A stretch of DNA of 64,000 nucleotides from Oxytricha trifallax (GCA_000711775.1 ARYC01000835.1:1-64000); one strand, 5' to 3'; numbered from the stretch's first letter, positions 1 to 12,600 are shown. Numbers and translations are program-made. Notes: generated from the letters alone by a model not told the origin.

Positions 1-1063
1 GAGTTCTGTGAGAAGCCATATTCTCATACTAGAGACCTTAAAGTGCACTTAAAAAAAAAGCATAATCAAAGTTTTGTCTTTATTCATGAACCCACAGGGA
101 ATAGACTCATCTAAAAAAGAAGATCAAGAAACCCAGTGGAGTCTCTTAGAGTTGAAATGTAGAAGTAAGTCAAAATGAAGAAAGCAGTCAAGAACTTTCC
201 AGTCTCTGAGATAAATAAAACAATGGTTAAAATAGAGGCATGAAGATTCCTATATTAAAAATTATTGACTTAGATTCTTGCCTAGAAAGCTACCTCACTC
301 TTGAAGATAAAATAGAGAAGAGAGTCATTACTGACGACTAATATGCTTACAAGATATATCCATTCAATTACTTCCTTGCTGATGACAAGTTCCAAATGGA
401 ATTTGCTAATGAAAATTATGATCTTAAAAAGGCAAAGTTAATGAGTGCAGGCATATCATCTAGCTTGATGCTATACTTGGTAAAGATCATGTAGCCTTCA
501 GGCTTACATTACTTGAAATGACTTACAGAGAATTCTTATCTGACAATAGATGTCAGAGATAAATTAGCTAGATAGTATAGCAAATAGTTGAAGGAATTGA
601 AGAGCTTCACAAGCTAGGTTATGTTCATAGAGACTTAAAGCCAGAGAACATCATGATGAACTTTCAGCCTCTTAGAGTTTATATTATTGACTTCAACAGA
701 GCTCAAAGAGTGCAAGCCTCTGCATAAGAAAATGTATACCGCACTCCTGGATATTTCCCAGAAAGAAAGGATTGGAGAAATGGAGACACGTAATGGGATA
801 TCTGGGCTCTAGCAGTAATAATAATAGAGAGCGACATGCCAAGAAACGATTACTTTAGCTGCAAAGGTGAAAGAGATTCTAAGCAGAGAATCAAACAATA
901 TCTCGATAAAAATAAAATAAATGGAGGTCTCAGAGAACTTGCATACTCAACTATTATCAAGCCAAGCTAAGAGAATTAACAAACAATAAAAACAATCAAA
1001 CATCAACTTAGAAAGATAAAATTCAGAGAACTGCCACATGACTCTAAGATGATGTTTGTGTGA
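1..1063 (+). pseudogene. TBE zinc-finger/protein-kinase ORF (57-kDa type), C-terminal part, frameshifted
   Basis: Window edge cuts the N-terminus. It opens with the second half of a C2H2-like finger (FCEKPYSHTRDL) and continues into a protein-kinase-like domain: catalytic loop HRDLKPEN at 626-649, metal-binding DFN (not the usual DFG) at 689-697, then GTPGYFPE and a helix like that after an APE motif. It stops at TGA 1061-1063. The frame changes near 240 and again near 455, so this copy cannot give the full protein without correction. TBE elements are known to encode a transposase, a 22-kDa protein and this 57-kDa zinc-finger/kinase protein; its role is not settled. Compared with the copy at 29999-31438 it keeps the same DFN and YFPE/YYPE features, so these are family traits rather than decay. 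Confidence 0.8.
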
Positions 1064-1223
1064 AATATTTTAAAAACTCGCTTGTTAAACTCACTTAAAA
1101 TACTAATATTTAAACATTAAACCCCTACAAAACCCTATTAAAACCCTAATAAAGTATGCGCTAATAGTCTACTTTTATCAATCAAAAACTCAATCAAACT
1201 ACTGAAAGGGTTTTGGGGTTTTG
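1..1223 (+). mobile_element. TBE transposon, right-hand part only
   Basis: The element enters from the left edge and ends at 1223 with two G4T4-type telomere units (reading CAAAACCCCAAAACCC inward from the end). The next three bases are AAT, which fits the ANT target duplication known for TBE elements. The only ORF present is the zinc-finger/kinase ORF running toward this end, the same order as in the complete element at 29872-33942. Beyond the first 16 bases its terminal repeat does not match that element, so it is a different TBE subfamily or a diverged copy. The insertion interrupts the gene that reads leftward from about 2955. Confidence 0.88.
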
Positions 1224-2955
1224 AATGCATGAAATGCTTTTAAATAAGCTGATGAGTTTGACTTTAATTTGGTCATTAGCGTTGAGATAGATATTCAATA
1301 GCTATAAAGTATTCTTTGTTTTTGCCAATATGAGTTTATGACAGAGTTTCTCAGAGATTTTTATCACAAAATCTAGTAGCTAGGATTAAACTTTCTCATC
1401 TTTAATCTGTTGTTGAATAATATTCAACAATTCTTGAAGCATAAAGTCTATTTAATGAGTACGCAACATAACATTGTCAAACATCATCGAGAGCATTTCA
1501 AGTGATTTGGTGATTTGCCATTGATCGTTCTTATTTTACAGATAGTTTTAGATTATCACTTTGAATAGCTAATCAAGTTCTGTCTCTGAAAGATCCTTTG
1601 TGTCTTTCTTACCTTAATTGAATAACTTTACCATCAATCTCTCATCACTTAATTCAAAAAATGCTTTAGTAAGATTTATTGACTGTTTTTTAATAATTAA
1701 TATAATGACTTTGCTTCTAGCTTTAAAGGCTTATCTCCTGTCTACTTTTAGACTAGTCTCTTTTAAGTTAGTTAGAATCTCTTGGTTTTGATTTCTCTCT
1801 ATATTAACTGCTTTATCTAGTCCTGCTCAACCCACTATTTTAAGTCTAATTTCTTCTAGCTTCGAAACTTCCTTTAACTTCTTTTGATTAATTTTCTCTT
1901 CTCATACTTCTCTGTTAAACTCGATCTGTTTGATGCTTAGATTGCTCTATTTTTATTTCTTCGAATAAATCCTGATTAAGTTTATCGTTATTTTTTAACT
2001 CTTCATTTTCATTCATGTTGCTTATGATACTCGCTAAATCAACCACTTTTCTTACCTGCTCTACTTTTGGTGTCCTAGATACATGCAAACCTGCACTTTA
2101 TTAAGCAGACTATACTCTTAAAGGAGAGACTGCATTTTAATTATTGTTCAATGTGCTAACTCTATTACCTTTTTAATAACTTTATGAGAAAGCAGTTTGA
2201 TTACTATCAAGGTCATTATTGTTAAGATTTTGCAAATTTACATTGTTCAAGCTAGACTGAAACTAATTTGACATAGTGCTCATCAACCGATTAGTAGAGT
2301 TTGCAGTAGGCTACATATACATGGATTTTCTCACTTAAGAAGTTGAATTTCTTTGTTAATGGAAGGATGAAGTTAAATTCTTAAGCTGGGAATCAATGGT
2401 AGATTATGTGTTTGCATTCGTTTATTTGTTTACAGCTGATTAGTTTTGTAAATGCATTTATTGCGATTACTAGAGAAGGGTTAAAGTTGTCTGGTTATTT
2501 AAGTTTTAAGTTGACGTTTAATTCTTAGTGGTTGTGGGTATGGATTGTGATACTAAGGAATTTTTGAAATAAGATTTGCTTCTAGAGTTTCTTATTTGCA
2601 AACTGTTGGCTACTGGAGTCATGATTTATTATGAGAACAAATGAAAGCATAATATAACACCTAAATTATATCTTTAGGCAAAACTGGATTGATTTAAGAT
2701 CCTATTTCCTATCATACTATTAGACCTGTTATTAACTTTGCCAAGATTTTTCTAACTTGTTAAATTACTAAGCTCTCCAACCTCATCTTTAGGCAACTTG
2801 TCTTTCTTTGTCTTAAATGTGACTGTAGATAGTGTCAAATTTTGAATCTTAAACTGTTTCAAATACTTCAAATCAGACTATGAAAAATGTAGTTTAATTC
2901 CTAATAGTGAGTTATTATTAGTAGGGGTATCAGGATATATTGCTGAATTTGAAGA
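1224..2955 (-). CDS. Unknown Gln/Ser-rich protein with helical C-terminal part, cut by a TBE
   Basis: Read leftward with TAA/TAG as Gln. The N-terminal half is low-complexity (Asn, Gln, Ser, Thr). The C-terminal half is alpha-helical and repeat-like (FELSDERLMVKLFN and following), reminiscent of HEAT/armadillo proteins, but I do not recognise the family. The frame breaks near 1656-1661; a 46-bp GT...AG intron at 1664-1709 restores it. At 1226 the reading frame runs straight into the TBE end, so the rest of the gene lies beyond the window, past the transposon. No convincing ATG was found near 2955, so the first segment may be missing or joined through an unrecognised IES. Confidence 0.6.
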
Positions 2956-2989
2956 ATGAAATTATAATTAATATTTAGATAAAATTAAT

Positions 2990-3838
2990 ATGATGAGAAC
3001 AGACTCCAACACAAACAGAAGTGGTATTAAGTCCTTCACCAATATTAAGCTAGTTGTTGCTTTTGGACTTTTGGTGTGCCTCACTTCAGCCTCAAATCAT
3101 CAGTCTACTACTGCCTTAGCAGCAAAATAATTAGAAAGCAAGCAATGGGCTATTCCTTAAGATGTCTATTAAAATTTTATTACAGTTTAAGATGAAATAA
3201 TTGAAAAATTTAAGGAGAAGCGAAAAAAATATCGCAGTTGGTAACTAAATGATGTGGCAGGTGTAAGAATAGATTGCTCATCCAGATGCTTTAGCATAAA
3301 AGTAAGTTCAAAAGAAAGTTTAAGGCATGCACATGCCAGAACTCAGCTCACTCGCAATTCCAGGCCTTGATATTCACAAATTCAAGAAAGTCATATTTTA
3401 AGCTTTACTCTTTTATTCTAGTTTTTAATAAAGTTCACAGTTTAATTCAATTTAAATAAAGAGTCATGCAATCCTACACATTTGAGAACCAATTCATTTC
3501 GAACACTTTGATTGGTATTGGCTTAGGCTTCGTCAGTTTGTTAGTTCAAAATGATTTGATAGAGTATGCCCCTCTTGCTTCAGCATTTACTTACTTTAAT
3601 AACTCTTATAATTATCAGAAATTTTGTTCCTTGCTTAAACAATGAATGCCATCATATTTTTTTAAACACGAAATTGTTAAGATTCCCATACTTCCAAGCC
3701 ATATTCTACGAGAACGGTTGGTTGACATTTATTGGTATTGGAATGTAATTCGTTGAGAAGCTCTATCAATAATTCTTCGTCGATGTAGTTGCAAGAACTT
3801 AAGTCAACTCATTTAGTAGTTTATTTTATAATTATTGA
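2990..3838 (+). CDS. Short secreted or membrane protein, in pieces
   Basis: Opens with ATGATG and a basic stretch followed by a hydrophobic segment (LVVAFGLLVCLTSAS), a plausible signal peptide. Coding-like pieces follow in shifting frames: HMPELSSLAIPGLDIHKF near 3330-3390, then LIGIGLGFVSLLVQNDLIEY from 3467, then GWLTFIGIGMQFVEKLY ending at TGA 3836-3838. At least two junctions (IES or intron) must separate them, and I could not prove the pointers. A similar pattern, signal peptide followed by Gly-rich hydrophobic segments, is seen in the gene at 5133-6061, so the two may be tandem paralogues. Function unknown. Confidence 0.4.
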
Positions 3839-5132
3839 CGGGATTTAAAAATTTAGCATTTCTCTATTTCTCTAATGAAAAAGAAAGAGCAATTTTTTTA
3901 AAGTTAAATGTAACTATTAATTATATGAATTACTAAAATATCTTCTTATTTTATTGATAATAATATTATTTGAATGATTGCTAATCAGTGCTGTAACCGG
4001 CATTGTGACCCAGATTATGTATCTCTTGACAAGAGACAACTGGTTTATTATTTCTCTCAATCTCGTTGAAGAAATCGACGCCATTAAATTTACATCTCTC
4101 TTTAATTTATTATAATGTTTTACATTTCTTACTTATAATTAAAAATAATTTAAGGTTTATCAAGTTGATTCATGCTATGCAAGCTCAATGAATGAACAAC
4201 GAGGAAAAGAATAATAGTTCTGAACATTATTAACATATATAACAAAAATAACTTTTATAAACATTTTTCAAATATTTAGTGATGCATAGTTTACTCTGAA
4301 ATAAAAATTTTATAATGGAATTTAATTTAAGCACCCTATTAAAATAGAGGAATATTATCTCCAAAATATGAGTAGGTGCTGTTTGAATTATTGAATTTAA
4401 TAATGTGGTTAACTTCATCTAAAATTTAAATAAATCTCACTTTCTTGCACTATTCAAATAATGTTAAAATACTCATAAATATCAAAATAAAAAAGGTTGC
4501 CAAATAATATTGATAGCCATAATTATAAAGATAATTCTGATTTTATATAAACCCCTTTTCTAAAATACTTATGAACATTTTAAACATTAACTTTATCTTT
4601 ATTTAACTGAATATTATTAAAATTTCACCACCAATACCCTAAAATACTATCTATTTTTTGCCCTAATTTCCATTTAATTTTAGTTTTTAACACTATTCTT
4701 ATGATAATTTATGACTTCAATAATGTGATATTTAAAAATTGTAAGTTTGCTAAGAAGTGTGAAAATCTCAGGTATATTAAAATGGATGCAGAGCAATTCG
4801 AGAATAGTAAGTGAACTGAATGGACATCTAATATCATCACTAAGCATAAATTCTTATCTAATCTAACAATTTAAATAATATATCAAAATCAAGTTAATTA
4901 TTCAATATCCAACTGTTTCATATTTTAAACTTTTACTCTTTATACTGATTGATTTATCCTAATATTGAAATATATTTCAATAATTTTGTTAATTTTTTTA
5001 GATGTATTAAAATTATGAACTATAGAGCAGCAAAATTAATATAGAGAAATAAATTACGATGCTTATTGTATCAATCAAAGTATGTTTAAATATATTTGAA
5101 TCAGAAAAGTTTTATATCATTAAATTATAAAA
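3839..5132. other. AT-rich stretch without a recognised gene
   Basis: About 1.3 kb of very AT-rich sequence between the two secreted-protein genes. Short open stretches exist on both strands, but composition is uniform and no conserved protein motif, pointer pair or RNA gene was recognised. It may be intergenic DNA, an IES, or both. Confidence 0.5.
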
Positions 5133-6061
5133 ATGAAAACAAAATCCAATATTCTTCTCCTATTAACAATATTGGCTTTTTATCAGCTTCAAAATAGTAA
5201 TAATATAGTCTAAGCTGCCAATATAATAGACAAAGTTAAGCATTTAGTGTCATAGAGCAAATAAAATGGAGTGATTAATTATGATAACAAGAAAATTCAA
5301 GATATCACTAATCGTTTCAATAATGATGTTACAATTTAAATTAATCTAAATTATCACAATATACAATATTTCATTTAGAATTTTTATTAGTTCATTAATT
5401 TAGTATATTAATAATAAAAATTGATGGGAACAGCTTCATTTAAATGACAAAATAATTCAACAACTTTGCTCAATCTTCACTTTCCGTTCTCAAAAATAAA
5501 GTGTAGACTTTGGACTACAACTAAAAATATTTCGCAGTTGGGGGTGTTGTGGGTGCAGTATCTGTGGGCATGCAAGTTATATACCCCCAATATGCAGAAG
5601 TCATTTCACTCTTCCCTTATGCTTATCAAGCCACCTATATCACTAATAATGTGGCAATTTATGGAGATATCTTGAAAATCTCAACTGAGGTAATCCATGC
5701 ACTAGATAGAAAATACAATGAAAACGCTGCTGATGAGATGCTTGATCCCTCCAAAAACATCATTGATTTTATTCAATTTAAGTAAAATTAAATGATCAAT
5801 TTATTAAATTCTTTGTTTTAACATGTAAAATCAATTATTTTAAATAACATTTATTTTGCTGTGAACATGGTAGTAGTTGCTGCTTAATTCTAATCTGGTT
5901 GGATCGATGGTGGTTACTTAACTGCTGCTACTCTAATCTCAAGCGCCAAAAATGTAGTTATGTATCAAATTGGCAAGGTTCTCAATTATATAAATACTAT
6001 TTAAATAATATAGCTTTTTATTTAAGTTAAGGTACATAATAAAGTATCTATTAATGAATGA
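5133..6061 (+). CDS. Secreted or membrane protein, tandem neighbour of the 2990 gene
   Basis: ATG at 5133 starts a clear signal-peptide-like N-terminus (LLLLTILAFYQLQ) followed by an Asn/Lys-rich segment. After an AT-rich break a second block reads QKYFAVGGVVGAVSVGMQ at about 5523-5576 and continues to DPSKNIIDFIQF near 5780. A third block (VVVAAQFQSGWIDGGYLTA) runs from about 5865 to TGA 6059-6061. The breaks at about 5370-5460 and 5785-5860 are probably IESs, but no pointer could be fixed with confidence. The Gly/Ala-rich hydrophobic blocks suggest a membrane-associated or cell-surface protein. Family not recognised. Confidence 0.45.
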
Positions 6062-6470
6062 GAAGAATGTGCAACCAAAGTGAATTCAATGCATTTTCAA
6101 TCATAAAGTATAAAGTTTAATCAAGTATTATAAGAATAAGTTATATATCTCAACAAAATATTCATTGAAAATAAATCCTAAACCATATACTCAAAAAGAA
6201 ATTATATTAAACTTTAAAATGATTCTGCCTTAAATTGGGAATAAATAAGGTCATGGGGCAAATAATATGTAATTATATGCAACTTTGATATATTAAATAA
6301 GCAATAATTAAATACTTTAATATTTGCAATGGAGTCAAGTAACACAAAAACCACTAAACATCAATATATAATGATATTTTGAATTATTTAATCCATTCAT
6401 TAATTTAAATTATTATGAAGAAAAATTTAATAAAATAGTTGAATATATAGATGGATAGTAATCAACATCA
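6062..6470. other. AT-rich intergenic stretch
   Basis: Roughly 400 bases with no frame that continues into either neighbour and no recognised motif. Confidence 0.5.
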
Positions 6471-7793
6471 ATGAATAAAAGAGATCATTAAATATCAGAT
6501 AAATCAAAGAAAATCAAGAAAGACAAGAAAGAAAAGAAGAATAAAGATTAATTAGAAGGAGTGGTGTGTTTCGATGATGATAATGACGATTTCGAAGTGG
6601 TTTAAAATACTATAGATATTGCTTTGATATTTAACTTGTAATTTAATTGAAGAAAGGTACACAAATTTAGTGTTTCATTAGCAATAATCAAACATAATAA
6701 AAGAAAAATAAGTAAAAAATCGAAAGCAGTGACGATAGCGATAGCGAAATGGAATATCAGAGGCACTCGTCATAGTTCAAGAATATATACAAGGAAACTA
6801 AGAGAGGCTTCACAATTTCAATAGTGGTACCATCATCAATCATAGATAACGCGCAATCCCTAGAGTTGAAAACTTACCTCGTGGGTTAAATAGCAAAGGC
6901 ATGTGGGCATTTTGGGGTAAACGAGATTATTGTATATTCTAATGACAGGCAGCAGCACATGAAAAATCTTGTGGGAGATACTCGTACTACCACCACTGAA
7001 TTCTTCGTTAAAAATTTGGAGTATATTGAGACACCTTAGTATTTGAGAAAAGCTTTGTTCCCTAGGCATAGTGCTTTAAGATACACCGGATTGACAAATC
7101 CATTGGAAGGTCCCCATCATCTCAAAATTACTGAATGGATAGTTAAAATTTGTTATATTTTATATGGTGTGCTTATAGAGAAGGAGTTGTAATTAATAGA
7201 CCTACAGCACATGGAAAGGGGTCCTGGGTAAACATTGGACTTCCAAAAGATTGCCAAGTTGACATATAATTAGAAGAAGGTACAAGAGTGACTGTGAAAT
7301 TAAACGAGAAGAATTTTGATAATACCAGGTGTAAGTTTTATTCTTTAGATGTTTATCATTTTTTGTAGACTACTCAGGAGTAGTGGTTAGCTCCAATGAA
7401 CCAACTGAGAAATTAGGCCTCTTTTGGGGTTATACAGTCAGAGTAGCAAATAAATTCGAGGATATCTTTGATGAATGCCCCTTTGAAGAGACAGGCTACG
7501 ATTTAAAGCTTGGAGTGAGCGAACAAGGTTAAGAAATTGAGCACGTAGATTTCAGATAGCATTAGAATTTCAAGCATGCTCTAATTTTCTTTGGAGGAAT
7601 GGAAGGCATCGAAGGTATCATTGAATAGGATGAGAGAACCAAAATGAGTACAGAAGCAATAAAGAAGAAGTTTGATTCATTAATTAACCCTGTTCCTGAA
7701 AGAGGGACTAGAACTATCAGAACTGAGGAGAGTATTTTAGTTACAATGTCTAGTTTATATCCTAAATTAAGAGCAATTGGATTGAAGTTGTGA
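6471..7793 (+). CDS. SPOUT1: SPOUT-class RNA methyltransferase (C9orf114/SPOUT1-like)
   Basis: A Lys/Asp-rich N-terminus (KKIKKDKKEKKNKDQ) leads into a SPOUT fold: TISIVVPSSIIDNAQSLELK at about 6808-6867, the HFGVNEIIVYS strand, PRHSALRYTGLTNPLEGPHH, then REGVV, RVTVKLN, GLFWGYTVRVANKF and GYDLKLGVSE. These are the conserved blocks of the C9orf114/SPOUT1 family, knot-fold proteins linked to rRNA methylation and, in animals, to the centromere (family knowledge). TGA at 7791-7793. Two IESs are proven by frame (6592-6719 and 7135-7163). A third junction at about 7330-7375 is unresolved; a very short GT-AG intron there would keep the frame. The start was chosen because the downstream basic segment is in frame and the ATG at 6453 hits TGA at once. 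Confidence 0.85.
6592..6719. other. IES, pointer TCGAA (128 bp)
   Basis: TCGAA occurs at 6592-6596 and 6720-6724. Removing one copy plus the AT-rich insert joins DDF to ESSDDSDSE in frame. Confidence 0.85.
7135..7163. other. IES, pointer ATGG (29 bp)
   Basis: ATGG occurs at 7135-7138 and 7164-7167. Excision gives ITEWCAYREGVVINRP, restoring the conserved block before the RVTVKLN strand; unexcised, the frame is lost. Confidence 0.9.
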
Positions 7794-8017
7794 AAACTTG
7801 AATACTCTAATCTGAAACAAAATTAATTAAATACATATTTTTATCAGTAATAATTTTAAATCTTGATCAATCTGCTCAGAATTAAAAAAATGAGGGAGGT
7901 CTAAAACAATACCTCTTTTATGAGAAAAATTAATTGAGATAATAAAATTTTAACAGTTAAATTTATATTCCCTAACTAAACCCTTCCATTACTAAGCCCA
8001 GAATTTATAACTATAAA

Positions 8018-9277
8018 ATGAGCAAACAGCTTCAGAAAGAAATCCAACAAGAATACTTAAGTGAATTTTCAACGAATGTGCACAGGCGTCATGACCCCCA
8101 TCATTTCATGAACAACGAGCAAAGCTTCAAAGCAAGAGGCATAAAGTCTCTTCAATAGCCTACAGTGTATATTCTTGCTGTCATATTTGCATTTTGCCTC
8201 TATCAACTTGATAGGTTATACGATCTAAGACAAGTATACACACAATCAATTAAACTACTTTTTTATTTAATCTCCTAATATATTCCAATATTAATATACC
8301 AGTGTTTCAATTTATTACTTGAATAGTCTCAAAATCTGAATGAAATGAAAGAAAACCTGAAAACTATACCAGCACAAACCTAGGAGATGCCTTCATACTG
8401 GGTTCTCGCTATATCCCTTGTAATTTTGACTTTGGTCATAGCTTTTAAGCGAGTATATCAAAGAAAGCAAAAATTGAACGAAGAAGCTCAGAAGAAAGTT
8501 ATTGAATAAGCTGAGTATGAAGACCTCTTCAGCAGAAAGCTTTCTCTCAGAAAACCAGTTAATGCTTGCGAAAAGATCAATGAGGAAGAATTCAACTATC
8601 AAGCAAACGTAACTACTCGTAGAGAAATCACTAAATTAGTGAATTCTCAAGAATATAAGGACGCTTTGATCAAGAAAGGTCAGAATCAATCTTCATGGAA
8701 CTGGTAAGCTTATGACAGAGATCAAGGCATCATTCCTAATGGAGAAGATAGAGAAATTGAAGGCTTTGATCTAGTTGAAGAACTCGATCAAGTAAAAGTC
8801 ATTTATTTGTTTAAGGTTTTTGAGGTTTATATTTGCTCTTATGTTTAGATGATCATTTGAACATTGGAAGATCAAAAGTTAGTTTGAAATACAAAACTTC
8901 AAGATTGAACATGACAGCAGACGTTGTTATAGGTCATCAGAAATCCACTCCAAGCCAATTAAAATCTCGCAAACTAAATCAAGATCCTAATCTAGCGAGC
9001 CCTTCTTCATCTAAACAACGAGGATATTCAATGGCAACACCATCAACACTTATTATATTTAAATTCATGTATCAAATAGAATTCGAGTATTAATTTAAGA
9101 AAAGTAAGAACTTAGAATATTATCAAACTAACTACCTTTATCTATATATTTCTGTTCTTAATTAATACAGATAAAAGAATTTGTATCTCTTCATATTTTT
9201 TTATAAAAATTATTAATTCATTAACACTCGCCTCTGTTAAATAATTCTCACTAAACCCAAAGAGAACAAGTCTATGA
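8018..9277 (+). CDS. Two-pass membrane protein of unknown function
   Basis: ATG at 8018. Two hydrophobic segments (TVYILAVIFAFCLYQL, about 8162-8209; WVLAISLVILTLVIAFK, about 8399-8449) flank a short loop. The C-terminal half is charged and then Ser/Pro-rich, probably cytosolic. The insert at 8234-8302 is either a 69-bp GT-AG intron or a 60-bp IES with pointer TATAC; both keep the frame. Two IESs (8786-8850, 9045-9222) are supported by pointer and frame, giving an end of STLASVKQFSLNPKRTSL and TGA 9275-9277. Without the last IES excision the frame runs on through AT-rich sequence. Family not recognised. Confidence 0.7.
8786..8850. other. IES, pointer GATCA (65 bp)
   Basis: GATCA at 8786-8790 and 8851-8855. 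Excision gives EELDHLNIGRSKV in frame. A simple GT-AG intron here would create a TGA, so an IES is preferred. Confidence 0.8.
9045..9222. other. IES, pointer AACACT (178 bp)
   Basis: AACACT at 9045-9050 and 9223-9228 flanks a very AT-rich insert. Excision keeps the frame into the last 16 codons of the membrane-protein gene. Confidence 0.75.
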
Positions 9278-9651
9278 AGGAAATCTGATTGAATACATGA
9301 ACAAGAAGTGAATTATTGCAAGTAACTGTAAATATTCACATTCTTCTCTAATTATATCTGTGTAATAGAGTTGTCAAATTAAGTATTGCAAAAATATTAT
9401 CTGTATAATTTTTGCAAACAAATAGCATATTTATATTTTTTATTTAACAATAGTAATATATCAACCTTTGTATATTTTCAGCTTTTATTAATTTTTATTT
9501 TAGAATTGCATTCTTTCATATTTGATATTAAATTTATCTCACAAGCCATAATTTTTATTAGAATGATGACAGGTTTGATCAATTTATAATTAAATCAATT
9601 ATTATAACAAAAATAATTGATTTTATTATAAATATTAAAATTAAATAGTTA
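9278..9651. other. AT-rich intergenic stretch
   Basis: Spacer between the membrane-protein gene and the Sec7 gene. Nothing recognised. Confidence 0.5.
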
Positions 9652-12600
9652 ATGGAACCGGTTCGTGACCCATACGTACTCTATAGTGAGCTTTTAATTA
9701 AAGCTTTTGAGAAAATTAATAAGCAACTTCCCAAAAAGTATAAAGAACTCAAGGATTTATGCACAGAAGCTATCGGTAAGTTCAAACTCTCCATAAGAAA
9801 TCATATGTTTGAAATTATAATGCCATTTATTATATAATTTGTGATTAATATCTGGGGTATAGAAAAAGTGAAGTTGGAAAAAGAGGGACCTTATGATGCC
9901 AATAAATATTTCTACATTTTGAAGTTGGCTCTGGATACTAAAATCGCCAAGTTAATGGAACACATTCTATACATCATTCAGAAACTTATATCTCATGAAT
10001 TCTTGGACGGAAACTGTGAAGATAATTGCATTTATCCTGAGGATCAGAAACCCCCAGCCAATAATGGCAGACTGCCACGAAAATTGATAGATGCGATCGT
10101 GGAATCTAATTTATTGGTTTTAAGATAAAATGTTTTTTTAATCTATTTGCAATTGCGTAACTGAGAGAGATAACTAAGTTTAACTTCAAATCATTAAAGT
10201 AATATTCCAATTAAAAATCAATGATAATTTCAGGCTTTATTGACAGTTGTAACAACTTTCAATAGTAAAGTTCATGAGAAATCTTTGTTAGAGGCATTCA
10301 GAGCATGTTATTAAATTCATATTAGTAAGTTGATTTATTTGAATCATTTTAATATAATGACAAGGAAAATTTATAATTTAACTAAATATTATAGCTTCAA
10401 CAAATGCAATTAATCAAAACACTGCTAAGGCCTCTCTTACACAGATGATTAATATGGTCTTCTCTAAGATGGAAGCTTACTCAGGAAGTTTTGGTATATC
10501 CCTCCCAAAGCTCTAATAAAGAAATTTGTTTGTACATCATAAAGGGAGCAGCTTGGACGATGGTGATCAGTCTATGAAAAATTCTGATAAGTCTTTGAAA
10601 ATCAAGAGGTCATAGTCAATAGACGATGAAAAAGAAATCTCTATGAGGACCGAAGGATCAAATGCTCCATCTGTAAGCTAGCCTTAAAGCCAAATAGCTG
10701 GATCATCTTAAAACAACAGCATTTTGATAAATTTCTCAGCTAATGATCAATACCTCTATCAAGTTGTCTAAAATATGGTGGATGACGTTTGCCTTCATGA
10801 TGCCAGATAAGAAATGATAAAAAGCAAATACATGCAACAGCTCAATAATTTGGAAGCTAGTACAGATCTAGAAGAAAAGCAGGCTCTTGAGGAAATGATG
10901 CAAGCTGAACTAAGCCAAATTTAACTCAGGTCAGTGCCTCAAAAAGTTTCCAAAGATGAGGGATCAAAGACCAAGAAATAACCTTAAGTAGAAGTCAAGA
11001 ATGAACATGGCATCCCAGCAGGAAAGTTTGGTTGGTGTATTGTTTGCAGAAACTAAGCAAACCTCTACTGTAAAGATACAAGACATCCAGTTTGCTCATT
11101 TGAATGTAAACAGAAACATGTTAACCTGATAGATTCTATCTAAGCTCCTCAAATTGAAGGATTAAACAATTTTCATAATACAGAAGAAGCCAGAAGATAT
11201 TTCCAAGATGCTCTTACTGTTTTCAAGAGTATATGTAAACTTTGTCTAAAAGAAATCCCTAATCAGAGCATTAATACTTTCACTATGAGATCCAAGATTC
11301 TTGGCTTAGAGCTTATTTTAGCAGTTGTTGAAAAGCCAGGTACTACATTTTTAAATAGGAAGGAATTCATAGATATCATCAAAGATACTCTATGCGACGG
11401 CCTTTTGAAATATAGTGTTTCCAATGAAAAAACTATATTCTCAACTTCATTATCAATTTTCTATTGCCTCTTTTTACATTTCAGAGAGCACTTAAAGTAG
11501 GAGATAGTAGTATTTTTGGATTAGATTTTCTTAAGAATATTGGATTCAGGAAACTCAAACTATCATCATAAGTATTTGATTCTAACTGTGTTCGATAAGA
11601 TAAGTCAAAATACTAAACATGAGCTTGAAATTTTCATTAACTATGACTGCGATTTCCAACAAAAGAATATTTTTGAAAGAATCATAGACTCTCTATCAAA
11701 GATAGCTCAAGGCAAATTCTAAAAGAGTGAACACTCAAATATTATTACTGCTTAAGAAGAATACTCATTAAGATTATATGCTTTGTAAATCCTTGTTTAA
11801 AATCTGAGAAATATCAACAAAACAATCGAGGCTGAAAATGCTGAATTCAAAATGGCTCAAAGAGAAGTTTCCAGTTCAAACAAGAGAGAATCATCAGTAG
11901 ACAATCATTCTGATGACGAAGAATAAAAAGAAGATGACAAGAAATCTGCCGCATTAGATACTCTTGAGAGAGCAAGATTAGTAAAGAACGAGATTTTAAG
12001 GGCATCAGTTAAGTTTAATTTCAAGCCTAAGAATGGTGTCAATTATTTGATCTCAAAAAATTTGATTGCCAAAGAGCCAATGTAGCAATAAATTCTTGAT
12101 ATAGTAAACTTCTTAAAGACTACCTCAACTCTTGACAAGACTTCAATTGGAGAGTATCTTGGTGAGGATGTAGATCTTAATAAAAAAGTTCTATATGAGT
12201 ATATCAACTAGTTTGAGTTCGAGAATTTTCCATTTGTTGATTCTATGAAGAAAATGCTTTCTGGCTTTAGATTGCCTGGTGAAGGCTAAAAAGTCGACAG
12301 AATTATGGAAATTTTTGGAGAAAAGTATTGCAAAGATAATCATGATGCATTTGGAAATGCTGAATGTATCTATGTACTTGCTTATGCTACTATGATTTTA
12401 CAAACCAGTATTCATAATCCTTAAGCCAGTAAAACTAGAATGACTCTTGAAGACTATCTCAAAATGACTAAAGGTATAAATAACGGCAAAGATATTGATA
12501 GAGATTTCTTAGTAGAGATATACACAACAGTAGAGCAAGAACCATTTACACTAGTAGAAGATGAAGAAGCGAAACTAAAAATTGAAGGTGCTCAAGCAAA

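Noticed and set aside
1656..1661. Homopolymer indel (A6) as a pseudogene mutation in the gene read from 2955.
   Set aside because: A 46-bp GT-AG intron at 1664-1709 restores the frame equally well, so decay is not required.
4230..4418. Minus-strand open frame of about 60 codons.
   Set aside because: AT-rich composition, no neighbour in frame and no motif; typical of random open sequence when stops are rare.
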